Position numbers and translations under genes: made by a program. Positions 1 through 8,645 of a stretch of DNA of 64,000 bases are shown piece after piece (the stretch's first letter is position 1; every line of letters starts with the position of its first letter). The stretch spans positions 31,919-95,918 of the forward strand of contig NZ_JAAEAH010000028.1 of assembly GCF_010998615.1 (NCBI RefSeq), written 5' to 3'. The DNA comes from Myxococcus sp. CA023. Lineage in GTDB: Bacteria; Myxococcota; Myxococcia; Myxococcales; Myxococcaceae. The notes beneath the pieces were generated by a model. It was not told where the DNA came from and did no database searches. It was given only the letters and a program-made list of their open reading frames with translations.

Positions 1-517
1 CCTGGTCGTAATAGCTGAGCGACTTCTCCAGGGACTCCTTGAGGATGGGCGCGCCCATGGAGCGGGCGCCGCCGCGCTGCGCGTAGATCTCCGCGATCCA
101 CCCGAGCGACGCCTCGTCCTTCGGATCCAGCTTGAGGGCCTCGTTGAAGTACTTCTCGGCGTCCTCGGTGGTGCCGCCGGTCATGTACATGCTGGCCAGC
201 GTCCGGTAGATCTCCGCCTTCTCCGCGGGCGTCGTCTTGAGCTCGCCCATCTTCAGGACGGCCTCGGCGGCCTCGTTCATCTGCCCCAACTGCATGTGGG
301 CGAAGGCCTTCTTCTCCCAGACCTTCTCCTGCTTGGGGTCCGCCTGGAGCGACAGCGCGTAGGCCGCGGCGGCTTCCTTGAACTCCTTCTTGCTCAGGTG
401 GTCGCTGCCGACGATGCGGTGCTTCTTCGCGGTGTCTTCCTCGGCCTTACACCCGACGACTGCGCCACCCAGCGTGAGCGCTCCGACCAGCAGACCGACT
501 TTTCCCAGGCGCTTCAT
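1..517 (-). CDS. TPR-repeat lipoprotein (C-terminus outside window)
   Basis: The reading frame starts at an ATG at 517 and stays open to the left edge, so only about 172 N-terminal residues are seen. The first 20 residues form a lipoprotein signal peptide with lipobox V-V-G-C. The rest is a run of helical TPR-type units, for example AYALSLQADPKQEKVWEKKA, YRTLASMYMTGGTTEDAEKY and FNEALKLDPKDEASLGWIAE. TPR lipoproteins act as protein-binding scaffolds in the periplasm, usually in envelope assembly or secretion; the partner cannot be told here. The start is supported by the signal peptide. Confidence 0.85.
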   Translation of the reverse strand, partial: MKRLGKVGLLVGALTLGGAVVGCKAEEDTAKKHRIVGSDHLSKKEFKEAAAAYALSLQADPKQEKVWEKKAFAHMQLGQMNEAAEAVLKMGELKTTPAEKAEIYRTLASMYMTGGTTEDAEKYFNEALKLDPKDEASLGWIAEIYAQRGGARSMGAPILKESLEKSLSYYDQ

Positions 518-664
518 ATCTGTGCCTCTCAAGATTTTTGAGGACCCACCCTCACGGGTCCTGATTTGGCGGGGATCATACCCGAAGTCGAGCCGCCGCG
601 GCCCTTCGCCCGATGGCCTGCTCCCTGGTGAGCAGGCAGGCCGCGCACCGGATGTCCCAGTGCG

Positions 665-1864
665 TCATGCTGTCAGCACGAGCTTGACCAACTCTGGCGG
701 GCTGCCGACGCGCATGGGCGGTCCCCAGAAGCCGCAGCCACGGCTGACGTAGATGTTCGAGTCACCGTGCGCGTACAGCCCGGCGGAGTGCTCCCACGCC
801 AGACCAATCAGCATCGTCATGGGCACGAGCTGTCCACCGTGGGTGTGCCCCGAAATCTGCAGGTCCACGCCGCGCTCCGCCGCCACCTTGAAGTTCGCGG
901 GTTGGTGCGCCAGCAGCACCGCGGCGCGGTCGGAATCCCGCCCCGCGAGCGCCAGCTCCAGGTCGTACCCCTTCTTGTTGCGCCGCCGGCCTCCGCTCCA
1001 GTCATCCACGCCCACCAGGTCGAAGGATGCGCCCTTGTCACCGATGGGGACGTGCCGGTTGCGCAGCACCGAGATGCCGAGTGACTCCAGGAAGGCCGAC
1101 CACTCCTCGTCACCCGAGTAGTAGTCGTGGTTCCCGGTGACGAAGTAGCTGCCATAGCGGGACTTCAGCGCGGCGAGCGCGGACACGTGGCCGCCCAGCG
1201 AGGCCACGTCGCCATCCACGAGGTCTCCCGTGATGGCGAACAGGTCGGGGCGCAGCGAGTTTGCCTGCTGGACGAGCGCGTCCATGTAGCGGCGCTGGAT
1301 GAAGTGGCCCACGTGGATGTCGGTGAGCTGCACGATGCTCAGCCCGTCCAGGGCCTTGGGCAGCTTGGGAATCCTCACCGCCACTTCAGTGATGAGCGGC
1401 GGCGAGAAGGCGCGCCAGCTTCCGTAGGCGGCCAGCCCGCCCCCCGCGACGAAGGCGGTGCCGGCCACGGCCTGGCCCAGGAATCGCCGCCGGTCCTCGT
1501 CCACGGTGGGCCTGGATGCTGGCGTGGGAGGAGCGGGCGGGGCGTGTGGCCACAGCCGTCTTGCCAGGGCCGTGAGCCCCCGGCCGGCGTCCGTCAGGAG
1601 CAGGGCGATGACGAGGCAGAGCGCCACGCCCATCCACGTGTACACCGCCATGGTGAGCAGCCCTTCGGCGCTCTCCGGAAGCAGGTCCAGCACGGTGCGC
1701 CGGTTCCCCAGCACGCCCGTCATCAGCACGAGCACGCCGATGGCCAGCAGCCGAGGCAGGCGGCCCTGCACCAGGGGGCGCACCAGCCGACGGTACAGAT
1801 ACAGGTGGCCCAGCACCGCGCCGAGCCCGATGAGCATCGAAAAGGAGAAGAGTCGCAGCGGCAT
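665..1864 (-). CDS. Membrane-anchored calcineurin-like metallophosphoesterase
   Basis: About 399 residues. The N-terminal part has several hydrophobic segments (MPLRLFSFSMLIGLGAVLGH, ALCLVIALLL), then a twin-arginine-like RRRFLGQ stretch followed by a hydrophobic run near residue 125, then the catalytic domain. All classical binuclear metal motifs are visible: QLTDIHVGH, TGDLVDGD, TGNHDYYSG, LLAHQP and ISGHTHGGQ. The arrangement matches the YaeI/YkuE-like phosphoesterase group, which faces the outside of the membrane; the true substrate is unknown. The frame is open for another 207 codons upstream, but that extension has no sensible composition and overlaps the SDR gene, so the ATG at 1864 is chosen. 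It is divergent from the SDR gene. Confidence 0.88.
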   Translation of the reverse strand: MPLRLFSFSMLIGLGAVLGHLYLYRRLVRPLVQGRLPRLLAIGVLVLMTGVLGNRRTVLDLLPESAEGLLTMAVYTWMGVALCLVIALLLTDAGRGLTALARRLWPHAPPAPPTPASRPTVDEDRRRFLGQAVAGTAFVAGGGLAAYGSWRAFSPPLITEVAVRIPKLPKALDGLSIVQLTDIHVGHFIQRRYMDALVQQANSLRPDLFAITGDLVDGDVASLGGHVSALAALKSRYGSYFVTGNHDYYSGDEEWSAFLESLGISVLRNRHVPIGDKGASFDLVGVDDWSGGRRRNKKGYDLELALAGRDSDRAAVLLAHQPANFKVAAERGVDLQISGHTHGGQLVPMTMLIGLAWEHSAGLYAHGDSNIYVSRGCGFWGPPMRVGSPPELVKLVLTA

Positions 1865-2017
1865 GACGGAAGGGCGCGGGAGGGGCCTCACGGTACCACG
1901 GCACGGCCCGCGGTGAGCCTGGCGCCGGGGTTGCGAAGCGCCCCCCACCGTGAGGCAGCCGGGCTCGCGGGGCGTCAGGGCGCCTGATAGAGGCACACGC
2001 GTCAGCCTGGGAGGACC

Positions 2018-2779
2018 ATGGACATGGACAAGGTCATCGTCATCACTGGAGCAAGCAGCGGCATTGGCGCGGAGCTGGCGCGGCAAGCAGCCGGGAAGGG
2101 CGCCCGCTTGGTGCTGGCCGCGCGCCGCAAGGCGGAGCTGGAAGTGGTGGCCGGACAGTGTGGGCACGAGGCACTCGCCGTGGTCACGGACGCGACCCGG
2201 CGCGCGGACATGGAGCAGCTGCGTGACGCTGCGCTCGCCCGATTTGGCCGCATCGACGTGTGGGTGAACAACGCGGGGCGGGGCATCACGCGCTCCGTGG
2301 CGGAGCTCACGGACGAGGACCTGGAGGCCATGTGGCGCGACAACGTGAACAGCGCCCTCTACGGTATGCAGGCGGTGTTGCCGCACTTCCAGTCGCGCGA
2401 CGCCGGGCAGTTGGTGAATGTCTCCAGCACCCTGGGGCGGCTGCCCATCGTTCCCCACCGTTCGGCGTACAGCGCGGCGAAGCATGCGCTCAACGCGCTC
2501 AGCGCCTGCCTGCGCCAGGAGCTGCGTGAGACGTACCCGGGCATCACCGTGACGGTGGTGATGCCCGGCGTGGTCGCAACGGCTTTCGGGGACAACGCGC
2601 TTGGCGGAGGGCCCGATTCGCGGGGGCTGCCAGGGGCGCAGCGCGTCGAGGATGCCGCGACAGTCATCCTCGATTCCATCGAACGTCCGCGTGCCGAGGT
2701 CTATACCCAGGCGGCGACCCAGGCCCAGGTGGAGCGGTACTACCAGGATGTGGAGGCCTTCGAGCGGGGAAGCACCTGA
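2018..2779 (+). CDS. Short-chain dehydrogenase/reductase (SDR)
   Basis: A 253-residue classical SDR. The Rossmann glycine motif TGASSGIG is at residues 9-16, the NNAG motif follows near residue 84, and the catalytic Ser (VNVSSTLG) and YxxxK (YSAAK) are present. Classical SDRs are NAD(P)-dependent oxidoreductases; the substrate cannot be read from sequence. There are two ATGs six bases apart (2018 and 2024). The purine-rich GGGAGG lies only 3 bases before the first and 9 before the second, so 2024 may be the true start. It is divergent from the metallophosphoesterase. Confidence 0.9.
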   Translation: MDMDKVIVITGASSGIGAELARQAAGKGARLVLAARRKAELEVVAGQCGHEALAVVTDATRRADMEQLRDAALARFGRIDVWVNNAGRGITRSVAELTDEDLEAMWRDNVNSALYGMQAVLPHFQSRDAGQLVNVSSTLGRLPIVPHRSAYSAAKHALNALSACLRQELRETYPGITVTVVMPGVVATAFGDNALGGGPDSRGLPGAQRVEDAATVILDSIERPRAEVYTQAATQAQVERYYQDVEAFERGST

Positions 2780-2806
2780 AGCAGCCGAGCCGTCCCCGCG
2801 GCGACG

Positions 2807-3001
2807 TCAGAGCACCCAGGCGCGCCGGGTGTTCACGTCGCTCTTGATGCGGTGGTAGGGGTTGCCGGAGTCCTGCACGATGATGGTCTCCGACCCGTCG
2901 TCCAGGATGGCGGTGACCCGGATGTCGTTCAGGTTCCAGTTGTCACCGGTCTCAAAGGGGTTTGACTGCCCGGATTGAAACCGGATCGCGAACTCGCGCA
3001 T
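2807..3001 (-). pseudogene. C-terminal fragment of an unknown secreted-type protein
   Basis: About 64 residues running from MREFAIRFQSGQSNPF to the stop at 2807, with the motif TGDNWNLNDIRV followed by SGNPYHRI. The frame has normal codon bias up to about 3000, where it abruptly meets the other fragment coded on the opposite strand. The GDNWNL-type motif recalls small beta-sandwich C-terminal domains found on secreted esterases and similar enzymes; that comparison is from memory and weak. No signal peptide or other domain remains, so I read it as the surviving 3' end of a disrupted gene rather than a complete small protein. Confidence 0.5.
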
Positions 3002-3362
3002 GTTGCTGGCGCCGCTGTGTGAGCTGGAGCCGCTGCCGCATGTCATCGCCATCAGCGGGACGGCGACGGCGGAGCAGGCCTTCCAACTCGCGCAGGAGGG
3101 CGTGCGTGCCTTCCTTCCCAAGCCGCTGGACCTCGCGCGGCTGGAGGCCGTTTGGCTGGAGACGCTGGCGCGTCCCCCCGATCTGGTCACCGTGCCGCGG
3201 GCGAGCGCGGGACGGGTGCCCCTGCACGGCTTCGAGAGCCTCGTCCGCGACACGTTGGTGGACGAGGCCCTGGCGAAATCCGCCGGGAGCGTGCGCGGGG
3301 CCGCGAAGCTGATCCGCATCTCGCGTCAGCTCCTCCAGCACATTCTGAGCGGCCGGAAGTAG
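3000..3362 (+). pseudogene. Truncated response regulator (partial receiver plus Fis-type HTH)
   Basis: Residues 14-55 read as the last third of a receiver domain: PHVIAISGTATAEQAFQLA, then the conserved lysine in AFLPKPLDL. A linker follows and then a C-terminal helix-turn-helix of the Fis/ActR type (DEALAKSAGSVRGAAKLI, SRQLLQHIL). The acidic pocket and phosphorylated aspartate that should lie 40-60 residues upstream are missing. An in-frame stop at 2976 and the opposite-strand fragment ending at about 3001 show that the 5' part is lost. The ATG at 3000 is therefore probably accidental. What is left could still encode a DNA-binding stub if it is transcribed. Confidence 0.6.
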
Positions 3363-3392
3363 ACGCCATGTCAGGTGCGGGCTTCCCGCTCT

Positions 3393-3408
3393 CCTCGGGC
3401 GCCCGAGG
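3393..3408. terminator. 16-bp perfect palindrome, possible terminator
   Basis: CCTCGGGC directly followed by GCCCGAGG, between the 3' ends of the truncated regulator and the exporter permease. It could fold as a hairpin serving both convergent transcripts. No T-tract follows, so the call is weak. Confidence 0.3.
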
Positions 3409-3420
3409 CCAGGACTCCGG

Positions 3421-4626
3421 TTACTCGTAACGGAGCGACTCGATGGGCGCGAGGCTCGCCGCGCGCCGCGCCGGCCAGATGCCGAAGAACACGCCCACGG
3501 TCGCCGAGAAGGCGATGGCCACGATGATGGCCTCTGGTGCCACCACCACCGTCCAGCCCGCCATGCGCTGGAGCATCGCCGCGCCGCCCATGCCCAGCAG
3601 CAGGCCCAGCGTTCCTCCGGCCAGGCACAGCACCAGGGACTCCACGAGGAACTGGAGCATGATGTCCATGCCGGTGGCGCCCAGCGCCTTGCGCAGACCA
3701 ATCTCGCGCGTGCGCTCCGTCACCGACACCAGCATGATGTTCATGATGCCAATGCCTCCCACCAGCAGGGAGATGGCGGCGATGCCGGCCAGCAGCAGGG
3801 AGAACGTCTGCGTCGTCTCCTGCATGGTGTTGAGCAGCGAGGCCTGGTCGCGGATGTTGAAGTCCGCGGGCTGCTCCGGGCGCAGCCGGTGCTCGCGCCG
3901 GAGCTTCTGGTCGATCTCCGCCATCGCGTCGTCCATGGACGTGTCGCTCACGGCCTGCACCGCGATGGAGCGGATGCGGTCGCTGCCCATGACGCGGAAC
4001 TGCGCGGTGGACAGCGGGATGTAGAGGCTCTCGTCCGGGTTGTTGAAGCCCTGCGCGCCCTTTTCGGCCAGCACCCCGATGACCTCGAACGGAATGCCCC
4101 GGATGCGGATGGACTCGCCCACCAGGGACGCGGTGTCCGTCAGGCCCAGCTGCGCACCGGCCAGGGCGCCCAGCACCACCACCCGGCGGCGGCCCTTGTC
4201 CTCCGCGTCCGTGAAGAGCCGGCCGTTCGTGATCTGTCCCATGTTGACGCGGAAGTAGTCCGGCCAGGTGCCCACGACGGACAGGTTCGCGTTCTTCGCG
4301 CCGTACTCCACCTGGAAGCGCGACTCGATTTCCGGCGCCACGGCCTGGATGTGGCGCGCGTTCTCCCGCAGCGCCTCCGCGTCGTCGATGGTCATCGACG
4401 CCTGGGCGCGAATCATGCCGCCTGTGAACGCCTGACCCGGGCGCACGGTGAGGACGTTGGTGCCCAGCCCCTGGAGCCGCTGGGCCACCGAGCGCTGCGC
4501 CCCTTCGCCCAGCGCGACCATGGTGATGACGGCCGCGATGCCAATGACGATGCCCAGCATGGTCAGCAGCGACCGCAGCTTGTTGGCGAGGACCGCATCG
4601 AATGCGACCCGGATGATTTCACCCAT
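3421..4626 (-). CDS. MacB-type ABC transporter permease
   Basis: 401 residues with the FtsX/MacB layout: one N-terminal membrane helix (LRSLLTMLGIVIGIAAVITM), a large periplasmic MacB-PCD region from about 50 to 270, then three C-terminal helices including [20 protein letters not shown], which carries the usual ERTREIGLRKALGA coupling segment. Such permeases do not pump through the membrane; with their ATPase they drive a periplasmic adaptor and TolC channel by mechanotransmission. A strong ribosome site (AGGAGG, 7-base spacing) precedes the ATG. It is the last gene of the minus-strand TolC-ATPase-adaptor-permease operon. Because ATPase and permease are separate, it is a split MacB. Confidence 0.92.
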   Translation of the reverse strand: MGEIIRVAFDAVLANKLRSLLTMLGIVIGIAAVITMVALGEGAQRSVAQRLQGLGTNVLTVRPGQAFTGGMIRAQASMTIDDAEALRENARHIQAVAPEIESRFQVEYGAKNANLSVVGTWPDYFRVNMGQITNGRLFTDAEDKGRRRVVVLGALAGAQLGLTDTASLVGESIRIRGIPFEVIGVLAEKGAQGFNNPDESLYIPLSTAQFRVMGSDRIRSIAVQAVSDTSMDDAMAEIDQKLRREHRLRPEQPADFNIRDQASLLNTMQETTQTFSLLLAGIAAISLLVGGIGIMNIMLVSVTERTREIGLRKALGATGMDIMLQFLVESLVLCLAGGTLGLLLGMGGAAMLQRMAGWTVVVAPEAIIVAIAFSATVGVFFGIWPARRAASLAPIESLRYE

Positions 4627-4653
4627 GACGTGTCCTCCTGATGGACCTGGGGG

Positions 4654-6102
4654 TTAGCGCGGCCCGCGCGGGCCACCACCCGCGCCGGGAATCACGCCGC
4701 CCGACATCTGGCGCATCCGCTCGGTGGTCTGCTTCTGCTGCTGCTGGAGCTTCGCCACCGTGATGAGCACCACCTTCTCGCCATCCTCCAGGCCACTCAC
4801 CACTTCCGTGCTCTCCCAGTCACTCAGGCCCAGGGTGACGCGCCGGGGCTGCGGACCGGTGGGGCTCTGCACGAAGACGACGCCCTGCCGCGTGTCCGTC
4901 GCGCCCTGGACATCCTCGCGAGCCCGGCGGCCCGCGCGGCCCTGGCCTCCGCCGCCCTGGCCTTCACCCATGCCGCCCTGGCCCCTGGCGGGCACCGCGC
5001 CCGGCCCGGTGCCATGGGCTACCGCGGCGGTGGCGCCCGCACCGGCTTCTCCCACGGCCGACACCGTCGTCGGTCCGGACGGCGCGCCCGGGCGGTTCGA
5101 GGCTCCCGGCGGCCGCATCACTGCGCGCATCGCATCTTCGGAAACACCCACCGCGGAGGCCGCGGTCCGGGCGTCCCGCACGCCCACCACCGCGGTGTTG
5201 GGCACGGTGAGGGCATTGCGGCGGCGGGAGATTTCAATGGCCACTTCCGCGTTCATGCCCGGCCGCAGCAGGCCGTCCGGGTTGTCCATCCGCACCAGTA
5301 CCGGGAAGAGGGTGACGTTCTGCTCCACCAGGGCCTGCGGTTCGATCTTCACCACCTCGCCGATGAAGGTGCGGCCCGGGTAGGCCTCCATGGTGACGCG
5401 CGCCTTCTGGCCGGGCTTGATCTGCCCGACGTCCGTCTCGTCCACCTTGGCGCGCACCTGCATCACCGACAGGTCCGCCATCTTGAACAGCGCGGTGCCA
5501 CCGGACACGTTGTTGGTGGCGGAGGCGATGATGACGCCCGGCTGGATGGTCCGCTCCAGGATGGTGCCGGGGCTGCGAGCGATGATGGTGACGTCCCGGC
5601 TGCGCTCACGCGCCAACTGGAGGTTTGTCTCCGCCCGCACCTTGGTGGCCCGTGCCGTCGCGGACGCGTCCACGGCCGTCTCGTATTCCTGCTGCGTGAC
5701 GTAGCCGTCCTTGCGCAGCGCCTCCATGCGCTGGCGCTGGGCCTCCGTCGTGTTCAGCCGCACCCGCGCGGACTCCAGGTCGGCCTGGGCCTGCGCCAGC
5801 GCGTTCTGCACGTCGCGCGGCTCGATTTCCGCCAGCAGCGTGCCCTCGGCAACGGTGTCTCCCGTGTCGTAGTGGACCTTCAGCACTTCACCGGAGGCCT
5901 GGGACTTCACCTCCACGACGCGCAGCGGCTCCACCAGGCCCGCGGATTCGGCCACCACTTCCATGTCCCGGCGCTCCACCACGGCCACCGCCGCCGAGCG
6001 CTCGTTCGTCTTGGGCTCCTCGCCGCGCTGGGTGACGTACACCCCCGCGCCGAGAAGGAGCGCCGCGCTGCCTGAGATGATCCACTTCTTCGTCTTGCTC
6101 AC
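4654..6102 (-). CDS. Periplasmic adaptor (MacA/HlyD family)
   Basis: 482 residues beginning with a single membrane anchor (SGSAALLLGAGVYVTQ), then a biotinyl-lipoyl half-motif (VKSQASGEVLKVHYDTGDTV), a coiled-coil hairpin of about 90 residues, the second lipoyl half and beta-barrel domains (MRVRAKVDETDVGQIKPG-like region). Near residues 330-400 there is an unusual low-complexity Gly/Ala/Arg-rich insertion (GGMGEGQGGGGQGRAGRRAR) inside the membrane-proximal part. The start is GTG at 6102 with GGGAGG five bases before it. The protein should connect the permease to the TolC-like channel in the same operon. Confidence 0.9.
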   Translation of the reverse strand: MSKTKKWIISGSAALLLGAGVYVTQRGEEPKTNERSAAVAVVERRDMEVVAESAGLVEPLRVVEVKSQASGEVLKVHYDTGDTVAEGTLLAEIEPRDVQNALAQAQADLESARVRLNTTEAQRQRMEALRKDGYVTQQEYETAVDASATARATKVRAETNLQLARERSRDVTIIARSPGTILERTIQPGVIIASATNNVSGGTALFKMADLSVMQVRAKVDETDVGQIKPGQKARVTMEAYPGRTFIGEVVKIEPQALVEQNVTLFPVLVRMDNPDGLLRPGMNAEVAIEISRRRNALTVPNTAVVGVRDARTAASAVGVSEDAMRAVMRPPGASNRPGAPSGPTTVSAVGEAGAGATAAVAHGTGPGAVPARGQGGMGEGQGGGGQGRAGRRAREDVQGATDTRQGVVFVQSPTGPQPRRVTLGLSDWESTEVVSGLEDGEKVVLITVAKLQQQQKQTTERMRQMSGGVIPGAGGGPRGPR

Positions 6103-6147
6103 GACGACCTCCCGTTCCCTGGCCCACGCAGCGAGCGTGGCGAATAT

Positions 6148-6894
6148 TCAGTCCCGATTCCGCTCGTCCCGCTCGATGACGCCGTCCTTCAGGAACAGCA
6201 CCCGCTGCGCATGCGCCGCGATGTCCGATTCGTGGGTGACGAGCATCAGCGTCTGACCCTGGCCATGCAGCTCGCCGAAGAGGGCCATGATCTCCTCACC
6301 CGTGCGGCTGTCCAACGCGCCCGTGGGCTCGTCCGCCAGCAGCAGGGCGGGCTGCGTCACGAGCGCGCGGGCAATGGCCACGCGCTGGCGCTGACCGCCG
6401 GACAGCTCGTTGGGCCGGTGGTCCATCCGCGCGCCCAGGCCCACCTTGTCCAGCATCGCCGCCGCGCGCTCGCGCCGCTCCTTCTTGGGGATGCGCGCGT
6501 AGATGAGCGGCAGGGCGACGTTGTCCAGCGCGGAGGCGCGGGGCAGCAGGTTGAAGCTCTGGAACACGAAGCCCAGCTCCCGGTTGCGGATGCGGGCCAG
6601 CGCGTTCTCCGACATGCCCGCCACCGGCTGGCCGTTGAGCCAGTACTGGCCTTCACTGGGGACGTCCAGGCAGCCGATGAGGTTCATGAAGGTGGACTTG
6701 CCGGAGCCGGACGGGCCCATGACGGCCACGTATTCGTTGCGGCGGATGGTGAGGTCCACGCCGCGCAGCGCGCGAACCACCTCGGAGCCCATCGTGTACT
6801 CCTTGCGCAGGCCCTCCACGCGGATGATCACGTCGGAGATGTCCCGCGCCGGGCCCGCGCCCGCCTGCTGCGGGGAGTTGGTGGACGTGCTCAC
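6148..6894 (-). CDS. ABC transporter ATP-binding protein (MacB/LolD type)
   Basis: 248 residues with Walker A (GPSGSGKST), Q-loop ([11 protein letters not shown]), ABC signature ([15 protein letters not shown]), Walker B ([12 protein letters not shown]) and the switch histidine (LVTHESD). The pattern is that of the MacB/LolD/FtsE family which serves FtsX-fold permeases. The start is GTG at 6894, overlapping the TolC-family stop codon by the GTGA overlap, so translation is probably coupled. It powers the permease encoded two genes downstream. Confidence 0.93.
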   Translation of the reverse strand: MSTSTNSPQQAGAGPARDISDVIIRVEGLRKEYTMGSEVVRALRGVDLTIRRNEYVAVMGPSGSGKSTFMNLIGCLDVPSEGQYWLNGQPVAGMSENALARIRNRELGFVFQSFNLLPRASALDNVALPLIYARIPKKERRERAAAMLDKVGLGARMDHRPNELSGGQRQRVAIARALVTQPALLLADEPTGALDSRTGEEIMALFGELHGQGQTLMLVTHESDIAAHAQRVLFLKDGVIERDERNRD

Positions 6895-8234
6895 AGCGGC
6901 CTCCCCGCGAGCGCTTCCAGCTCCGCGCGCGCAATCCGGTAGTCGAAGCGGGAGGCCACCAGGTTGATCTCCGCCGTCACCAGGTTCTCCTGGGACGTCA
7001 GCAGCTCGATGATGGTCGTGGCGCCCAGCTTGTAGCGCTCCTGCTGCACCTTCAGGTCCTCCTGGGCCACCGCGACGGACTCCGTGGCCAGGGCGATGCG
7101 GTTCGACGCCAGCTTGAGCTGGTTCAGGGACGTTCCCACGCTCGAGCGCAGCGCGCGCCGGGTATCCGACAGCGTGGCCTGGGCCACCGACGCCTGCGTC
7201 CGCGCACTCACCACGCGCTCCTCGCGAACGAAGCCGTCGAAGATGGGGTAGGACAGGCCCATCCGGACCGACCAGCTCGTGCGGCCTCCGTTGAAGGCGG
7301 GCTCGTCATTGAACCAGTCATAACCGCCGGAGAGACGCACCGTGGGCAGGTAGGACGACCTGGCCACCTTCACGCTGGCTTCGGCCGCCCGAAGGTCCGC
7401 CTCCGCCGCCTGGATGGACGGCGCCTGGGCGGTGATTTCGTCCGTCAGCGCCTCGTCGGTGAGCGCGAAGGTGGACACGTCCTGGAGCTCCAACGGCTGA
7501 GCGTCCACCGGGCCATCCTCGCCGATGAGCCGGCCCAGCGACAGGGCCGCGGCGGCGTGCTGGGTCTGCGCGGAGAGCAGGGCCTCCTGCGCGGAGGTGA
7601 GGTCGTACTTCGCCCGCAGCACGTCGGAGCGCGTCGCCGAGCCCACCGCCAGTCGCCGATCCGCGGCCTCCGCGTTCTGCTTCGCGCGCTCGATGCGGGA
7701 CACGGCGACCTCTTCCAGGCCCCCGGCGCGGAGGACTTCGTAATAGGAACGCTCCACGTCGAGCACCGCGGACGCGCGCTGCGCGATCAGTCCGGCCCGC
7801 GCGGCGCTGGAGCGCGCCTGGGCCTGCTTGCTGGTGGCGCCGCGCTGGCCACCGGTGAAGACGTTCCACGAGGCCGACAAGCCGGCGCTGTACGTGTCGC
7901 TGGGGGCGTTGAACACCGCGCCCGTGGTGGGGTCCAGGCGCTGGCTGCTGGCCAGCGAGGTGTTCGCGCTCGCGGACAGGTTGGGCAGGTAGGCTCCAAA
8001 CGCGCTGCGCTCGGCGGCCCCTGTCGTGGTGACGGTGCCGGCGGCTTGCGCCACCTGGGGGCTCGTCTTCAGCGCCCGGGCGATGGCTTCCTCCAGGGAG
8101 ACCGTCGTCATCGTCGTCGTCGTTGCCTGGGCCAGACCCACGCCGGGCGCCGTCACCAGCCCGAGGAAGCCCAGGGCCAGGGCCGTCATCCGGTAGGGTT
8201 GCCGCTTCCACCACGGTGTCTGTGCGTTTTTCAT
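6891..8234 (-). CDS. TolC-family outer membrane channel
   Basis: 447 residues from ATG 8234. A signal peptide (basic WWKRQPYR, then [20 protein letters not shown]) is followed by two copies of the outer-membrane efflux domain with long helices and repeated [20 protein letters not shown] segments. The first gene of the exporter operon. The frame is open far upstream, but that part lacks a leader and covers the palindromic regulatory region, so it is rejected. No clear ribosome site precedes the ATG, and a sigma-54-like promoter would leave a leader of only about five bases; a leaderless message or the ATG at 8189 are alternatives. Confidence 0.9.
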   Translation of the reverse strand: MKNAQTPWWKRQPYRMTALALGFLGLVTAPGVGLAQATTTTMTTVSLEEAIARALKTSPQVAQAAGTVTTTGAAERSAFGAYLPNLSASANTSLASSQRLDPTTGAVFNAPSDTYSAGLSASWNVFTGGQRGATSKQAQARSSAARAGLIAQRASAVLDVERSYYEVLRAGGLEEVAVSRIERAKQNAEAADRRLAVGSATRSDVLRAKYDLTSAQEALLSAQTQHAAAALSLGRLIGEDGPVDAQPLELQDVSTFALTDEALTDEITAQAPSIQAAEADLRAAEASVKVARSSYLPTVRLSGGYDWFNDEPAFNGGRTSWSVRMGLSYPIFDGFVREERVVSARTQASVAQATLSDTRRALRSSVGTSLNQLKLASNRIALATESVAVAQEDLKVQQERYKLGATTIIELLTSQENLVTAEINLVASRFDYRIARAELEALAGRPL

Positions 8235-8248
8235 CGCAAGCCGGGCCA

Positions 8249-8265
8249 ATGCACTTGCCTTGCCA
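8249..8265 (-). promoter_or_regulatory. Sigma-54-type promoter candidate for the exporter operon
   Basis: On the minus strand the sequence reads TGGCAAGGCAAGTGCAT. It has the diagnostic GG (8264-8263) and GC (8252-8251) separated by exactly ten bases and fits the consensus TGGCAC-N5-TTGCA with one mismatch in each element. Transcription would run into the TolC gene, starting near 8239. The divergent operon encodes a GAFTGA-containing activator, which supports the call. The very short leader is the main objection. Confidence 0.5.
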
Positions 8266-8308
8266 CGGTCCAACCCATGGAAATGTGGAGGGAAAGTGGC
8301 GCCGAGCC

Positions 8309-8341
8309 TGCGGGAACCGCAGTGCGAGTGCGGATTCCGCA
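8309..8341. promoter_or_regulatory. Pair of 13-bp palindromes, probable activator site I
   Basis: Two sites of the form TGCGG-N3-CCGCA lie at 8309-8321 (centre GAA) and 8329-8341 (centre ATT), start to start exactly 20 bp, about two helical turns. They sit 45-90 bp upstream of the sigma-54-like promoter of the exporter operon. NtrC-family activators bind such paired dyads as enhancers. Confidence 0.55.
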
Positions 8342-8595
8342 TGCGATGCCGGCCATCTTCGCATGCACGCTTCGGGGCCTCCTTGGGGCCCGCGCGCGCG
8401 AGCCTGAACAGCGGGCCTGGGCCCCGTGATTGCACTGGGCAGGGCGACATGTGGGCGCGCCGAGGTTTTGCGCCTGCTCCTTCGCCCTGCCAGCGGCCAC
8501 GTGGCCGCCCTCCAGCCCCAGGAGAACGCTCCATGCCCCCTCTCATGCTCGGACGACCGACGGCTCCCGAGGCGCGCGGCACCGACAGAAGAGAG

Positions 8596-8628
8596 TGCGG
8601 ATTCCGCACTCCGCATGCAGAGTTCGCA
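8596..8628. promoter_or_regulatory. Pair of 13-bp palindromes, probable activator site II
   Basis: The same dyad occurs at 8596-8608, here extended to perfect 9-bp arms (GAGTGCGGA-T-TCCGCACTC). A degenerate copy at 8616-8628 matches the arm consensus at 8 of 10 positions. The 20-bp spacing is identical to that of the other pair. This pair lies just upstream of the kinase start codon, where it could control the two-component operon itself. Confidence 0.5.
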
Positions 8629-8645
8629 GCCTGTGGAGGTATGCG

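Noticed and set aside
8510..8540. Second GG-N10-GC match (TGGCC...AGCC) upstream of the kinase gene
   Set aside because: The -12 element does not fit TTGCA, and such matches are expected by chance in GC-rich DNA.
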